NCBI GenBank assembly: GCA_047601745.1
Contig: JASGIS010000001.1
Span: 5,456,001 to 5,520,000, forward strand
DNA length: 64,000 nucleotides
Reading direction: 5' to 3'
Source of the DNA: JAKPAM01 sp047601745
Lineage (GTDB): Bacteria > Pseudomonadota > Gammaproteobacteria > Burkholderiales > Burkholderiaceae_E
Position numbers and translations under genes: made by a program. Below are positions 36,689 to 44,998 of this stretch, piece by piece; the stretch's first letter is position 1; every line of letters begins with the position of its first letter. Below the pieces are notes generated by a model. The model was not told where the DNA came from, made no database searches, and saw nothing but the letters and a program-made list of their open reading frames with translations.

Positions 36689-38647
36689 TTATACGTGACG
36701 CCCCCACGGATACCCGTACGCGCGCAAGGGACCGAGCCATCGCGGATCAGGTTCCCATGCGAGCCGCACGGTCGCGCCGACCCTCGACACCGCCGGCGGC
36801 CCCGACGCCGCGGATCCATCAGATCCATCAGATCCATCAGATCCATCAGATCCATCAGATCCATCAGATCCGGCGGATCCGGCGGATCCGGTCGGCGCGC
36901 CGGTCACAGTCGGTCTAACGGCCGATGATGATGACGCATACCGCCACCGGTCACTGCGATCCGGCCCGAAGGCGCCGCTGAACAGCACGTCGTCGCCCAC
37001 CAGCACGACCGCCATCGCCGGGCGCAGCCATGGGGCAACGCCGTATTGCTGGTACAGGTGCTTGAGCGAGCGGGACGGGCCGTCCGGCCGCAGCCGCTGC
37101 CGGTGGGCGCCGAGCGGACCGGCCGCCACGCGCAGCTCGTCGCGCTCCAGCCACCCGGCATCGATCGCGCCGTCCTCGTCGGGCGCGCACGGCCGGATCG
37201 TCAGCCAGCCACGGCCCGGTCCGAGCGCGACGCGGCACGCGCCTCGCCCGCCTGTCAGATCGACGACGGGAGCCGGCCGTTCGGCGTCGGCCAGCACATC
37301 CAGCGGAACCGCCGAGATCCGGTCGCGGTAGCGCAACAGCGCGACACCGTCGTGATCGACCCGAGCCTGGGGCGACGCGCCCGACTGCAGTTGTCGCTGC
37401 ATCTGCGCGAAGCGGGCGGTGTCGGGCGCACGCAGGCCCGATCGGCCCAGCCACGTCCGCCAGGCCCAGGCAAGGCGTGCCGGCGGCAAGCCGGCGAGCG
37501 CGCGGCGATCCAGCCAGCCGAGCCGAACGGCGCCCTGATCGCGCCCGTCGTTGCTGTCCTCCCCCCCTCGGCCGACTGCTGCTCCACCGCCGTCCTCCGC
37601 GCGGTCGTCCTCTCCGCGAGAGTGCTCTCCCCCACCTGCCGCGTCCGCGGTGTCCCCGGCGCCCCCGGCGCCCCCGGCGCCCCCGGTGTCCCTGGGGTCC
37701 CTGAGGTCCCCGCCTTCCCCGCCAACCGCACCGGCCAGATCGGCCCGTGCCAACTCGTCCAAGGTCTCGGCCGCGGCACGCCAGTGCTCGAGGTTGCGCA
37801 GCACGACCTGGCGAAAGCCGGGCATCGCCGCTTCGAGCGCCGGCAGCGCCGCGTGGCGCAGCGCATTGCGCACGAAGCGATGATCGGCGTTGCTCGGATC
37901 GTCGACCCATCGCAACTGGTGGAACGCCGCGTAATCGGCCAGTTGCCGCCGCCACAGCGTCAGCAGCGGCCGTTCGAGCCGCAGCCCATCGAGAAGGCGG
38001 CGCGCATCGATGCCCAGCAGGCCGGACAAGCCGGCGCCGCGCCCCAGGCGCAGCAGCAGCGTCTCGACCTGGTCGTCCGCGTGGTGCGCGGTCCACAAGC
38101 GGGTCGCGCCGTGCTCGCGCGCCGCCCGCGCGAGCACGCGATAGCGCGCTCGCCTCGCCCATTGTTCGATGCTGTCGCCCGCTTCCGGAGCGTCCGGCAG
38201 CGCCAGCGAGGCGAAGCGGGCGCCAAAGCGCGCGGCGACGTCGGCGCAATGCGCGGGCCAGTCGTCGGCCGCCGGCTGCAACCCGTGGTGGACGTGCAAC
38301 GCGAGCACGCGCGACGGCGCGATGCACCGGCACAGCGCATGAAGCAGCACGGTCGAATCGAGACCGCCGCTGAACGCGACGGCGACCATCTCGCCGTCAT
38401 CGACGGCCGGCGAGACTGGCGAGGCCGGCGAGACTGGCGAGACTGGCGAGACTGGCGAGACTGGCGAGACTGCCGAGACTGGCGAGACTGATGAGACTGG
38501 CGAGACTGATGAGACTGACGAGACCAGTGAGACCGGCAAGGCCGGCGAGACCGGCGAAGCGTCCGGCGACAACACGGCCATCACGGCCTGGCGCACCGGC
38601 GCATCCGCCGTCGGCCCGGCCGGCGATCGGCGGCCGTCGGCCGGCAT
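36689..38647 (-). CDS. tilS: tRNA(Ile)-lysidine synthetase with repeat insertions
   Basis: ATP-dependent ligase that adds lysine to C34 of tRNA-Ile(CAU). The PP-loop motif SGGLDSTVLLHAL is clear, with LHVHHGLQPAADDW, TAHHADDQVETLLLRLGRGA, and later the TilS substrate-binding and C-domains (SRSLKHLYQQYGVAPWLRP). From 38647 it is 652 aa, far longer than usual, because of three low-complexity blocks: an N-terminal Ser-Pro-Val repeat (38412-38555), a Gly-Gly-Ala/acidic block (about 37560-37720), and a C-terminal Gly-Ser-Asp repeat (36814-36885). ATGs at 38581 and 38389 are alternative starts; the last (MVAVAFSGGLDS) would exclude the N-terminal repeat. It starts 10 bp after accA. Confidence 0.92.
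   Translation of the reverse strand: MPADGRRSPAGPTADAPVRQAVMAVLSPDASPVSPALPVSLVSSVSSVSPVSSVSPVSAVSPVSPVSPVSPVSPASPVSPAVDDGEMVAVAFSGGLDSTVLLHALCRCIAPSRVLALHVHHGLQPAADDWPAHCADVAARFGARFASLALPDAPEAGDSIEQWARRARYRVLARAAREHGATRLWTAHHADDQVETLLLRLGRGAGLSGLLGIDARRLLDGLRLERPLLTLWRRQLADYAAFHQLRWVDDPSNADHRFVRNALRHAALPALEAAMPGFRQVVLRNLEHWRAAAETLDELARADLAGAVGGEGGDLRDPRDTGGAGGAGGAGDTADAAGGGEHSRGEDDRAEDGGGAAVGRGGEDSNDGRDQGAVRLGWLDRRALAGLPPARLAWAWRTWLGRSGLRAPDTARFAQMQRQLQSGASPQARVDHDGVALLRYRDRISAVPLDVLADAERPAPVVDLTGGRGACRVALGPGRGWLTIRPCAPDEDGAIDAGWLERDELRVAAGPLGAHRQRLRPDGPSRSLKHLYQQYGVAPWLRPAMAVVLVGDDVLFSGAFGPDRSDRWRYASSSSAVRPTVTGAPTGSAGSAGSDGSDGSDGSDGSDGSDGSAASGPPAVSRVGATVRLAWEPDPRWLGPLRAYGYPWGRHV
36814..36885. 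repeat. In-frame 9-bp repeat in the tilS 3' part
   Basis: Six perfect copies of atccatcag (36814-36867) followed by two of atccggcgg, encoding Gly-Ser-Asp then Gly-Ser-Ala units on the minus strand. Perfect identity points to recent slippage. Confidence 0.93.
38412..38555. repeat. In-frame 9-bp repeat at the tilS 5' end
   Basis: Sixteen contiguous nonamers based on gagactggc, with the most uniform copies in the middle (38430-38465). On the minus strand they encode Ser-Pro-Val units before the PP-loop domain, or they are leader sequence if translation begins at 38389. Confidence 0.93.
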
Positions 38648-38657
38648 CGGACCGACG

Positions 38658-39623
38658 CTACTCGCTGATCTCCTTGAAGCGGCCATAGGCCATCAGCCGG
38701 TCGTGGCGCTGCTTGATCAGATCGGCAGGCTTGACGTTCTGGAACTGCCGCAGCGCGTCGGCCAGCGCGCGGCGCAGGAACTGCGCCATCTGCGCCGGAT
38801 CGCGGTGCGCGCCGCCGACCGGTTCGTTGATGATCCGGTCGATCAGCCCGAGGGCCTTGAGCCGGTGCGCGGTGATGCCGAGGCTCTCGGCGGCCTCGGG
38901 CGCCTTCGACGCGCTCTTGTACAGGATCGCCGCGCAGCCTTCGGGCGTGATCACCGAATAGACGGCGAACTGCAGCATCAGCACGATGTCGGCGACGCCG
39001 ATCGCCAGCGCGCCGCCCGAGCCGCCCTCGCCGATGACGGTCGAGATGATCGGCACGCGCAGCGCCGCCATTTCGTACAGGTTGCGTCCGATCGCCTCGG
39101 ACTGGTTGCGCTCCTCGGCGCCCATACCCGGAAACGCGCCCGGCGTGTCGACGAACGTGAACACCGGCACCTCGAACTTCTCGGCCAGCTTCATCAGGCG
39201 CAACGCCTTGCGATAACCCTCGGGCCGCGGCATGCCGAAGTTGCGCAGGTTGCGGTCCTTGGCGTCGCGGCCCTTCTGGTGGCCGATCAGCATCACGGTC
39301 TGGCCGTTGAAGCGGGCCAGTCCGCCGACGATCGCCGGATCGTCGGAGAAATGCCGGTCACCGTGCAGTTCGTGGAAATCGGTGAAGATCGACGCGACGT
39401 AGTCGAGCGTATAAGGACGCTGCGGATGACGGGCGACCTGCACGACCTGCCAGGGCGTCAGCTTCGCGTAAGTTTCCTTGACCAATGCCAGGCTCTTGCC
39501 CTGCAGACGCTCGATCTCGTCGGCGATGTCCACCGCCGAATCGTCCTGCACGAAGCGCAACGACTCGATGCGCTGCTCGAGCTCGGCGATCGGCTGCTCG
39601 AAATCGAGGAAAGTCGTCTTCAT
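38658..39623 (-). CDS. accA: Acetyl-CoA carboxylase carboxyltransferase subunit alpha
   Basis: A 321-aa subunit that, with AccD, moves CO2 from biotin to acetyl-CoA to make malonyl-CoA for fatty-acid synthesis. It starts MKTTFLDFEQPIAELEQRIE and contains LHGDRHFSDDPAIVGGLARF, VFTFVDTPGAFPGMGAEERN and GGSGGALAIGVADIVLMLQF, all standard AccA core. The ATG overlaps the upstream glycosylase stop by one base (TGATG), so it is translationally coupled. A longer start at 39686 is inside the upstream gene and not conserved. Confidence 0.98.
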   Translation of the reverse strand: MKTTFLDFEQPIAELEQRIESLRFVQDDSAVDIADEIERLQGKSLALVKETYAKLTPWQVVQVARHPQRPYTLDYVASIFTDFHELHGDRHFSDDPAIVGGLARFNGQTVMLIGHQKGRDAKDRNLRNFGMPRPEGYRKALRLMKLAEKFEVPVFTFVDTPGAFPGMGAEERNQSEAIGRNLYEMAALRVPIISTVIGEGGSGGALAIGVADIVLMLQFAVYSVITPEGCAAILYKSASKAPEAAESLGITAHRLKALGLIDRIINEPVGGAHRDPAQMAQFLRRALADALRQFQNVKPADLIKQRHDRLMAYGRFKEISE

Positions 39624-40300
39624 CAATACTCCACCGGTAAGGGATCGAGGCTGCGCCACAAGTACCATGTGGCGACGGATCGCCACGGGCGCCAGGCTTC
39701 GCCCCTGTGCAGGGCCTGGGCGCGCGATATCCTCGCGCCGCCTTCATAAGCGGCGCTCAACGCGTTGAGAAGGCCGATGTCATCGAGCGGATAGACGTCA
39801 GGCCGGAGCAGATTAAAAATCAAAAACATCTCGGCTGTCCAGCGGCCGATGCCGCGGATGCCGGTCAGGTCGCGGATGATGTCTTCGTCGCTCATCCGCG
39901 GCCATTCGGCGGCGTCGATCGCGCCGGAATCGAAGTGGATGCACAGGTCGACCAGGTATTCGATCTTCCGGTACGACAGTCCGCACGCGCGCAAGGCTTC
40001 GGTCTGTTGCGCGAGCAGCGACAGCGGCGTCATCGTGCCGACCAGCGCGACGCAGCGGTTCCACACCGACTGCGCGGCCTTGACCGAGATCTGCTGGCCG
40101 ACGATCGAGCGGGCCAGCGTCTGGAACGGGTCGCTGCGCAGGACCAGATGAGGCGGGCCCGGCCTCGCGATCAGCGCGCGCATCACCGGATCGGTGCGGC
40201 CGAGCGCATCGCGGGCCTCGATCCAGAACGGCGGCGGCTCGCCCTGCCCGGCGGCATCGCCGAGCGGCGATGACGACGACGCTGACGACGAAGCGCTCAC
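39623..40300 (-). CDS. AlkA-type DNA-3-methyladenine glycosylase
   Basis: A 225-aa HhH-GPD base-excision enzyme that removes alkylated purines. Motifs: RSIVGQQISVKAAQSVWNR, the helix-hairpin-helix LTGIRGIGRWTAEMFLIF, and the catalytic Asp in YPLDDIGLLNAL. The GTG start at 40298-40300 overlaps the cysS stop (GTGA) and its own stop overlaps accA, so it is embedded in the operon. Its N-terminal dozen residues are Ser/Ala-rich. Such an alkylation-repair gene between cysS and accA is a recurrent arrangement in betaproteobacteria, to my knowledge. Confidence 0.93.
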   Translation of the reverse strand: MSASSSASSSSPLGDAAGQGEPPPFWIEARDALGRTDPVMRALIARPGPPHLVLRSDPFQTLARSIVGQQISVKAAQSVWNRCVALVGTMTPLSLLAQQTEALRACGLSYRKIEYLVDLCIHFDSGAIDAAEWPRMSDEDIIRDLTGIRGIGRWTAEMFLIFNLLRPDVYPLDDIGLLNALSAAYEGGARISRAQALHRGEAWRPWRSVATWYLWRSLDPLPVEY

Positions 40301-41748
40301 ACGCGTCGCCAGCTCGTGCCGGCCGCGCCGTCCTCGAGCTGGATGCCGGCCGCCTGCAGCGCGTCGCGGATCGCGTCGGCGCGGGCGAAATCGCGTGCCT
40401 TGCGCGCGGCCAGGCGCTCGGCGATCCGGGCCTCGATCTGCGCGTCGTCCAGGCCGCCGGTCGCCGCGTCGCGGCCGCGCAGGCCGGACTGGCGCACGAG
40501 GACCGGATCGCGCTCGAGCAGACCCATCAGCGCGCCCAGCGCGCGCAGTTCAGCCTCGAGCCCGGGTTCGGGCGCGCGGTTCAGTTCGCCGGCCATCTCG
40601 AACAACACGGCCAGCGCGATCGGCGAATTGAAATCGTCGTCGAGCGCCTCACGGAAACGGCGGGGGTAAGGACGCTCCCAGTCGATCGAGGCGGCGGCGG
40701 GCGCGCCGGGGGTCAGCGCGTTGTACAGGCGCAGCAGCGCGACGCGCGCGTCCTCGAGGTGCTCGTCGGCGTAGTTCAGCGGACTACGGTAGTGCGCGCG
40801 CAGGATGAACAGCCGGATCACCTCGGCGTCGTAGCGCTCGAGCACGTCGCGGATCGTGAAGAAGTTGCCCAGCGACTTGGACATCTTCTCGTCGTCGACG
40901 CGAACGAAGCCGTTGTGCATCCACAGGTTCGCGAAGCGCCCTTCGGTGCCGTGGAAGAACGCGCCCTCGCTCTGCGCGATCTCGTTCTCGTGATGCGGAA
41001 ACTGCAGGTCGGGTCCGCCGCCGTGGATGTCCAGCGTGGGACCGAGCAGCGACGTCGACATCGCCGAGCACTCGATGTGCCAGCCCGGCCGCCCCTCTCC
41101 CCACGGCGACGGCCAGCGCGCCTCGGCCGGCTCGTCGCGCTTGGCGGACTTCCACAGCACGAAATCCAGCGGGTCGCGCTTGCCGTCGTCGACGGCGACG
41201 CGCTCGCCGGCGCGCAGGTCGTCGAGCGACTTGCCCGACAGCCGCCCGTAGCGCGGGAACGCGCGGACCGCGAAGTTGACGTCCGGCCCGATCGCCTCGT
41301 CGTCCGCCGGGCCGCCGGCGCTCGCCTGCGGCGCATCGCCGACATAGGCGAGCCCGTTGGTCTGCAGCCGGCCGATCAGGTCGATCATCTGCGGTACGTA
41401 GTCGGTCGCGCGCGGCTCGTAGTCGGGCCGCTGCACGCCGAGCGCGTCCAGGTCCTCGTTCATCGCGGCGATGAAGCGGTCGGTCAGCGCGCGGATCGTC
41501 TCGCCGTTCTCGACCGCGCGGCGGATGATCTTGTCCTCGATGTCGGTGATGTTGCGCACGTACGTGACGTCATAGCCGCTGGCGCGCAGCCAGCGCTGCA
41601 CCAGGTCGAACGCGACGACCATCCGCGCGTGCCCGATGTGGCAGTAGTCGTAGACGGTCATCCCGCACACGTACATCCGGACCTTGCCCGGCTCGATCGG
41701 TTTGAAGACTTCTTTCGTGCGAGTCAGCGAATTGTGGATGCGCAGCAT
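40297..41748 (-). CDS. cysS: Cysteinyl-tRNA synthetase
   Basis: A 483-aa class I aminoacyl-tRNA synthetase. It starts MLRIHNSLTRTKEVFKPIEP; the zinc Cys is in VRMYVCGMTVYDYCHIGHAR, which also contains the HIGH motif. The second zinc part is GWHIECSAMS with FPHHENEIAQSE, and the KMSKS loop is DEKMSKSLGNF. The C-terminal anticodon region ends AAGTSWRRV. An upstream ATG at 41805 is disregarded. One small insertion (about residues 165-175, DAPQASAGGPADDEA) is non-standard. It opens the operon and diverges from the TPR gene at 41950; the 200-bp gap carries both promoters. Confidence 0.98.
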   Translation of the reverse strand: MLRIHNSLTRTKEVFKPIEPGKVRMYVCGMTVYDYCHIGHARMVVAFDLVQRWLRASGYDVTYVRNITDIEDKIIRRAVENGETIRALTDRFIAAMNEDLDALGVQRPDYEPRATDYVPQMIDLIGRLQTNGLAYVGDAPQASAGGPADDEAIGPDVNFAVRAFPRYGRLSGKSLDDLRAGERVAVDDGKRDPLDFVLWKSAKRDEPAEARWPSPWGEGRPGWHIECSAMSTSLLGPTLDIHGGGPDLQFPHHENEIAQSEGAFFHGTEGRFANLWMHNGFVRVDDEKMSKSLGNFFTIRDVLERYDAEVIRLFILRAHYRSPLNYADEHLEDARVALLRLYNALTPGAPAAASIDWERPYPRRFREALDDDFNSPIALAVLFEMAGELNRAPEPGLEAELRALGALMGLLERDPVLVRQSGLRGRDAATGGLDDAQIEARIAERLAARKARDFARADAIRDALQAAGIQLEDGAAGTSWRRV

Positions 41749-41949
41749 CTTGGATCGGATAGGCGTGGAACGTCCGGGCATCGGCGCGCCATCACCGCTC
41801 GGCACGCCTTGAACCCGGCGCGGGGCCTGTGAGGCAGAGGGAATGTCGGTACGCGACGGCGGCCGCGGGCCCGGGTCGCTGGAGCATTGGTCCGGTCGCC
41901 CGGACCGTCATCGTGCGGCCCGGCGATCCGGCGTTGATACAATGCCGGG

Positions 41950-42723
41950 ATGCGATCGAGTATAGCATCGGGTATCCGTCGTCTCCGGCCCTGGCCGGGA
42001 CCGGCGAGGCGGTCAACGCTGTGGGTCTTCGGCTTCGTGCTGGCCGGCCTGGGCGGCACCGCGCAGGCACAACTGGCCGGCCAGCAGACCGACTACACCA
42101 GCAGCCCAATGGCGCGGGGCGGCGCGCAGATGTCCGATGCGCAGGCCGTGCAGACGACCGTCGACCAGGCCAACCGGCTGCTGCAGGAAAAAGACCCGAC
42201 GCGCGCGCTCGAGACCCTCGATCGCGGCCTGAAACGCTCGCCGCGCGATCCCCGGCTGCGCTTCCTGTACGGCGTCGTGCTCAACCAGCTCGGCCGCGGC
42301 GACGAAGCCGTCGACGTGTTCCAGCAGCTCACCGAGGATTATCCGGAGCTGCCCGAACCGTACAACAATCTGGCCGTGCTGCTGGCCGCGCGCGGCGACC
42401 TGGATCAGGCCAAGGTCGCGCTCGAACGCGCGATCCGCGCGCTGCCGTCGTACGCGCTGGCGCAGGAAAACCTCGGCGATCTGTACCTTCGGATGGCGGC
42501 CCGCGCATACGAGCAGGCCGGCAAGCTCGACGCCCGCGGCGACGGCAAACGCAAGCTCGAGCTGTCGCGAACGATGCTGACGCAGATCGCCGGCATGGCC
42601 GGCGCCCCGGTCCGCCGTCCGGCGGCGACCAGCCGTCCCGAGACGCCGCCCTCGTCGGCGCCGTTCTCGCCCGATTCCCCGTCGTTCGGCCTGCCGTCGA
42701 CGCCGGCCTCAACGAATCCTTGA
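41950..42723 (+). CDS. Exported TPR-repeat protein
   Basis: A 257-aa protein with an N-terminal signal (RRSTLWVFGFVLAGLGGTAQA, cleavage likely after AQA near residue 40). TPR units follow: VDQANRLLQEKDPTRALETL, PRLRFLYGVVLNQLGRGDEA, EPYNNLAVLLAARGDLDQAK and YALAQENLGDLYLRMAARAY. The C-terminus is Pro/Ser-rich. It probably scaffolds an envelope complex. The ppiA-like gene begins 11 bp after its stop, so the two envelope proteins are co-transcribed. Confidence 0.9.
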   Translation: MRSSIASGIRRLRPWPGPARRSTLWVFGFVLAGLGGTAQAQLAGQQTDYTSSPMARGGAQMSDAQAVQTTVDQANRLLQEKDPTRALETLDRGLKRSPRDPRLRFLYGVVLNQLGRGDEAVDVFQQLTEDYPELPEPYNNLAVLLAARGDLDQAKVALERAIRALPSYALAQENLGDLYLRMAARAYEQAGKLDARGDGKRKLELSRTMLTQIAGMAGAPVRRPAATSRPETPPSSAPFSPDSPSFGLPSTPASTNP

Positions 42724-42734
42724 TGGAGTTCCCG

Positions 42735-43313
42735 ATGTTCCGAAAATTCCCGCTGATCGGCGCCCTGGTCTTCGCGCTGAGCGCGCCGGCACCCGCCGCC
42801 TCTCCCGCCCCGCGCGTGCTGTTCAAGACGTCGATGGGCGACATCGTCATCGAGCTGTACCCGGACAAGGCCCCCAAGACGGTCGCCAACTTCCTGCAGT
42901 ACGTGAAGGACGGCTTTTATGCCGGCACCGTGTTCCATCGCGTCATCGACGGCTTCATGATCCAGGGCGGCGGCATGAGCAAGGATCTGTACACCGGCGG
43001 CTCGGGCCGCAAGGAAACGCGGGCGCCGATTCCGCTCGAATCGAAGAACGGCCTGAAGAACCAGACCGGCTGGGTCGCGATGGCGCGCACGTCGGTGCCC
43101 GATTCGGCGACCGCGCAGTTCTTCATCAACGTCAACGACAACGATTCGTTGAACCATCCGCAACCGGACGGCCACGGCTACGCGGTGTTCGGCAAGGTCG
43201 TCGAGGGCATGCAGACGGTCAACGCGATCAAGGCCGTTCGCACCGGCTCGATGGGACCGATGCGCGACGTGCCGACCGAGCCCGTGGTCATCGAGTCGGC
43301 CACGCTGCTCTGA
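42735..43313 (+). CDS. ppiA: Periplasmic cyclophilin peptidyl-prolyl isomerase
   Basis: A 192-aa PpiA-like enzyme assisting protein folding in the periplasm. The signal peptide is MFRKFPLIGALVFALSAPAP with cleavage near AAA/AS. The cyclophilin core is complete: FKTSMGDIVIELYPDKAPKT, GTVFHRVIDGFMIQGGG, SATAQFFINVNDND and GYAVFGKVVEGM. GGAG at 42726-42729 selects the ATG at 42735 over one at 42723. It follows the TPR protein and precedes lpxH. Confidence 0.95.
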   Translation: MFRKFPLIGALVFALSAPAPAASPAPRVLFKTSMGDIVIELYPDKAPKTVANFLQYVKDGFYAGTVFHRVIDGFMIQGGGMSKDLYTGGSGRKETRAPIPLESKNGLKNQTGWVAMARTSVPDSATAQFFINVNDNDSLNHPQPDGHGYAVFGKVVEGMQTVNAIKAVRTGSMGPMRDVPTEPVVIESATLL

Positions 43314-43369
43314 GCGGTCCCCTGCTCCCTTCCGCGCCAGGGCCGCGCCCCGCCGCGCCCGACCACCCA

Positions 43370-44140
43370 TTGCCGGACGCGGCATCGATCGACGGGGACG
43401 ACTGCGCGCTGTTCGCGTCCGACGTCCACCTGAACGAACACGATCCGGCGACCGCGGATTTCTTCTTCGCGTCGCTCGCGCGCGAGGCGCGGGACGCGAC
43501 GCACGTGTTCCTGCTCGGCGATCTGTTCGAGGCCTGGATCGGCGACGACCAGCCGGACACGATCGCACCGCGCGCCGAAGCCGCGTTCGCGGCGATCGCG
43601 GCCGGCACGCGACTGTTCGTGATGCGCGGCAACCGCGACTTCCTGCTCGATGCGCCGGGGACGAGCGCGCGTCGTTTCAGCGATCGCTCCGGCGCGCGGA
43701 TGCTCGACGATCCGAGCCGGATCCTGCTGTTCGGCCATCCGACGCTGCTGTCGCACGGCGACGCCTGGTGCGTCGACGACGAGCGCTACCAGGCGTTCCG
43801 GCTCCAGTCGCGCGACCCGGACTGGCAACAGGCGTTCGTGCGCCAGCCGATCGCGCAGCGCCAGGCGATCGCACGGCAGTTGCGCGATCAGAGCGAGCGC
43901 GAGAAACAGGACAAGGCCGCGTACCTGATGGACGTCAACGCGGCCGAGATCCTGCGTGCCGTCGCCGACCAGCAGGTCGACACGATCATCCACGGCCACA
44001 CACACCGCCCGGCCCGGCACGAGATCGACGCCGGCGGACGCCGGGTGGTCCGCTGGGTGCTGCCCGACTGGGACGGCGCGACGCAGCGCGGCGGCTTCCT
44101 GCGCGTGACGCGCGACGCCTGGACGACGATCGGCTGGTGA
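43370..44140 (+). CDS. lpxH: UDP-2,3-diacylglucosamine diphosphatase
   Basis: A 256-aa peripheral membrane metallophosphatase of lipid A synthesis that makes lipid X from UDP-diacyl-GlcN. The metal ligands are in LFASDVHLNEHDP, LLGDLFEAWIGDD, MRGNRDFLL, LSHGDAWC and IIHGHTHRPARHE. No ATG fits the family N-terminus; a TTG at 43370 places 13 residues before ALFASD, the normal spacing, and is taken as the start. It lies 56 bp after ppiA. An essential gene in most Gram-negatives. Confidence 0.95.
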   Translation: MPDAASIDGDDCALFASDVHLNEHDPATADFFFASLAREARDATHVFLLGDLFEAWIGDDQPDTIAPRAEAAFAAIAAGTRLFVMRGNRDFLLDAPGTSARRFSDRSGARMLDDPSRILLFGHPTLLSHGDAWCVDDERYQAFRLQSRDPDWQQAFVRQPIAQRQAIARQLRDQSEREKQDKAAYLMDVNAAEILRAVADQQVDTIIHGHTHRPARHEIDAGGRRVVRWVLPDWDGATQRGGFLRVTRDAWTTIGW

Positions 44141-44150
44141 GCGGACCCTG

Positions 44151-44927
44151 CTAATCGACCATCCGCGACAGCGTCGCGGCATCGAGCTTCTCGCAATCGT
44201 GGTCGATGTGCGAGCCGAGGCAGGCCAGCGCGTCCTGCAGCCGTTCGATCGTCCGGTCCTGCTCGGCGACGTGGTCGATCAGCCGGTGCAGCGCGGTGGC
44301 CAGCGGATCGTTGGCGCCGCTGGTGACCCCGTAGGCCGTGAACGCGACGAGCGCGCCGTCGGGCGTATACGCCGGCGTCGCGTCGTCGTCGGCCGTCAGC
44401 AGCGCCGGGTCGTCGCGCACGATCACGCGCGCCGGGATGCCGACCGCGGTGGCGTTGGCCGGTACCGGCTTGAGCACGACGGCGTTCGAGCCGATGCGCG
44501 CGCCCTGCCCGACCGTGAACGGGCCCAGCACCTTGGCGCCGGCGCTGACGACGACGCCGGCCTCCAGCGTCGGATGGCGCTTGGTCGCTTCCAGCGACGT
44601 GCCGCCGAGCGTGACGCCCTGGTAGATCGTGCAGTCGTCGCCGACCTCGGCCGTCTCGCCGATGACCACCCCCATGCCATGGTCGATGAACACCCGGCGG
44701 CCGATGACCGCGCCCGGGTGGATCTCGATACCGGTCAACCAGCGGGCGAGCTGCGACACGAAGCGCGGCAGCGTCCGGAACCCGTTGCCCCACAGGTGAT
44801 GCGCGAGCCGATGCAGCAGCACCGCGTGCAGGCCCGGATAACACAACAGCACCTCGATCGCCGAACGCGCGGCCGGATCCTTGTCGAGAATGTTCGCGAT
44901 GTCTTCGCGCAAGCGTTCGAATGCCAC
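44151..44927 (-). CDS. cysE: Serine O-acetyltransferase
   Basis: A 258-aa left-handed beta-helix enzyme making O-acetylserine for cysteine synthesis. It starts at GTG 44927 (AFERLREDIANILDKDPAAR) with AGGA upstream. CysE core: LLHRLAHHLWGNGFRTLPRF, GIEIHPGAVIGRRVFIDHGM, GVVIGETAEVGDDCTIYQGV, TLGGTSLEATKRHPTLEAGV. The C-terminal 90 residues extend beyond the short EpsC-like form and end DHDCEKLDAATLSRMVD. It converges on lpxH (10-bp gap) and follows the PrpF-like gene. Confidence 0.95.
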   Translation of the reverse strand: MAFERLREDIANILDKDPAARSAIEVLLCYPGLHAVLLHRLAHHLWGNGFRTLPRFVSQLARWLTGIEIHPGAVIGRRVFIDHGMGVVIGETAEVGDDCTIYQGVTLGGTSLEATKRHPTLEAGVVVSAGAKVLGPFTVGQGARIGSNAVVLKPVPANATAVGIPARVIVRDDPALLTADDDATPAYTPDGALVAFTAYGVTSGANDPLATALHRLIDHVAEQDRTIERLQDALACLGSHIDHDCEKLDAATLSRMVD

Positions 44928-44998
44928 GATGAGTCCTCGTCGATGCCGCGACGGCCGCACGGAGCCGGCGCGACGGTCTTGCCAAGCCAGCGCAGATT

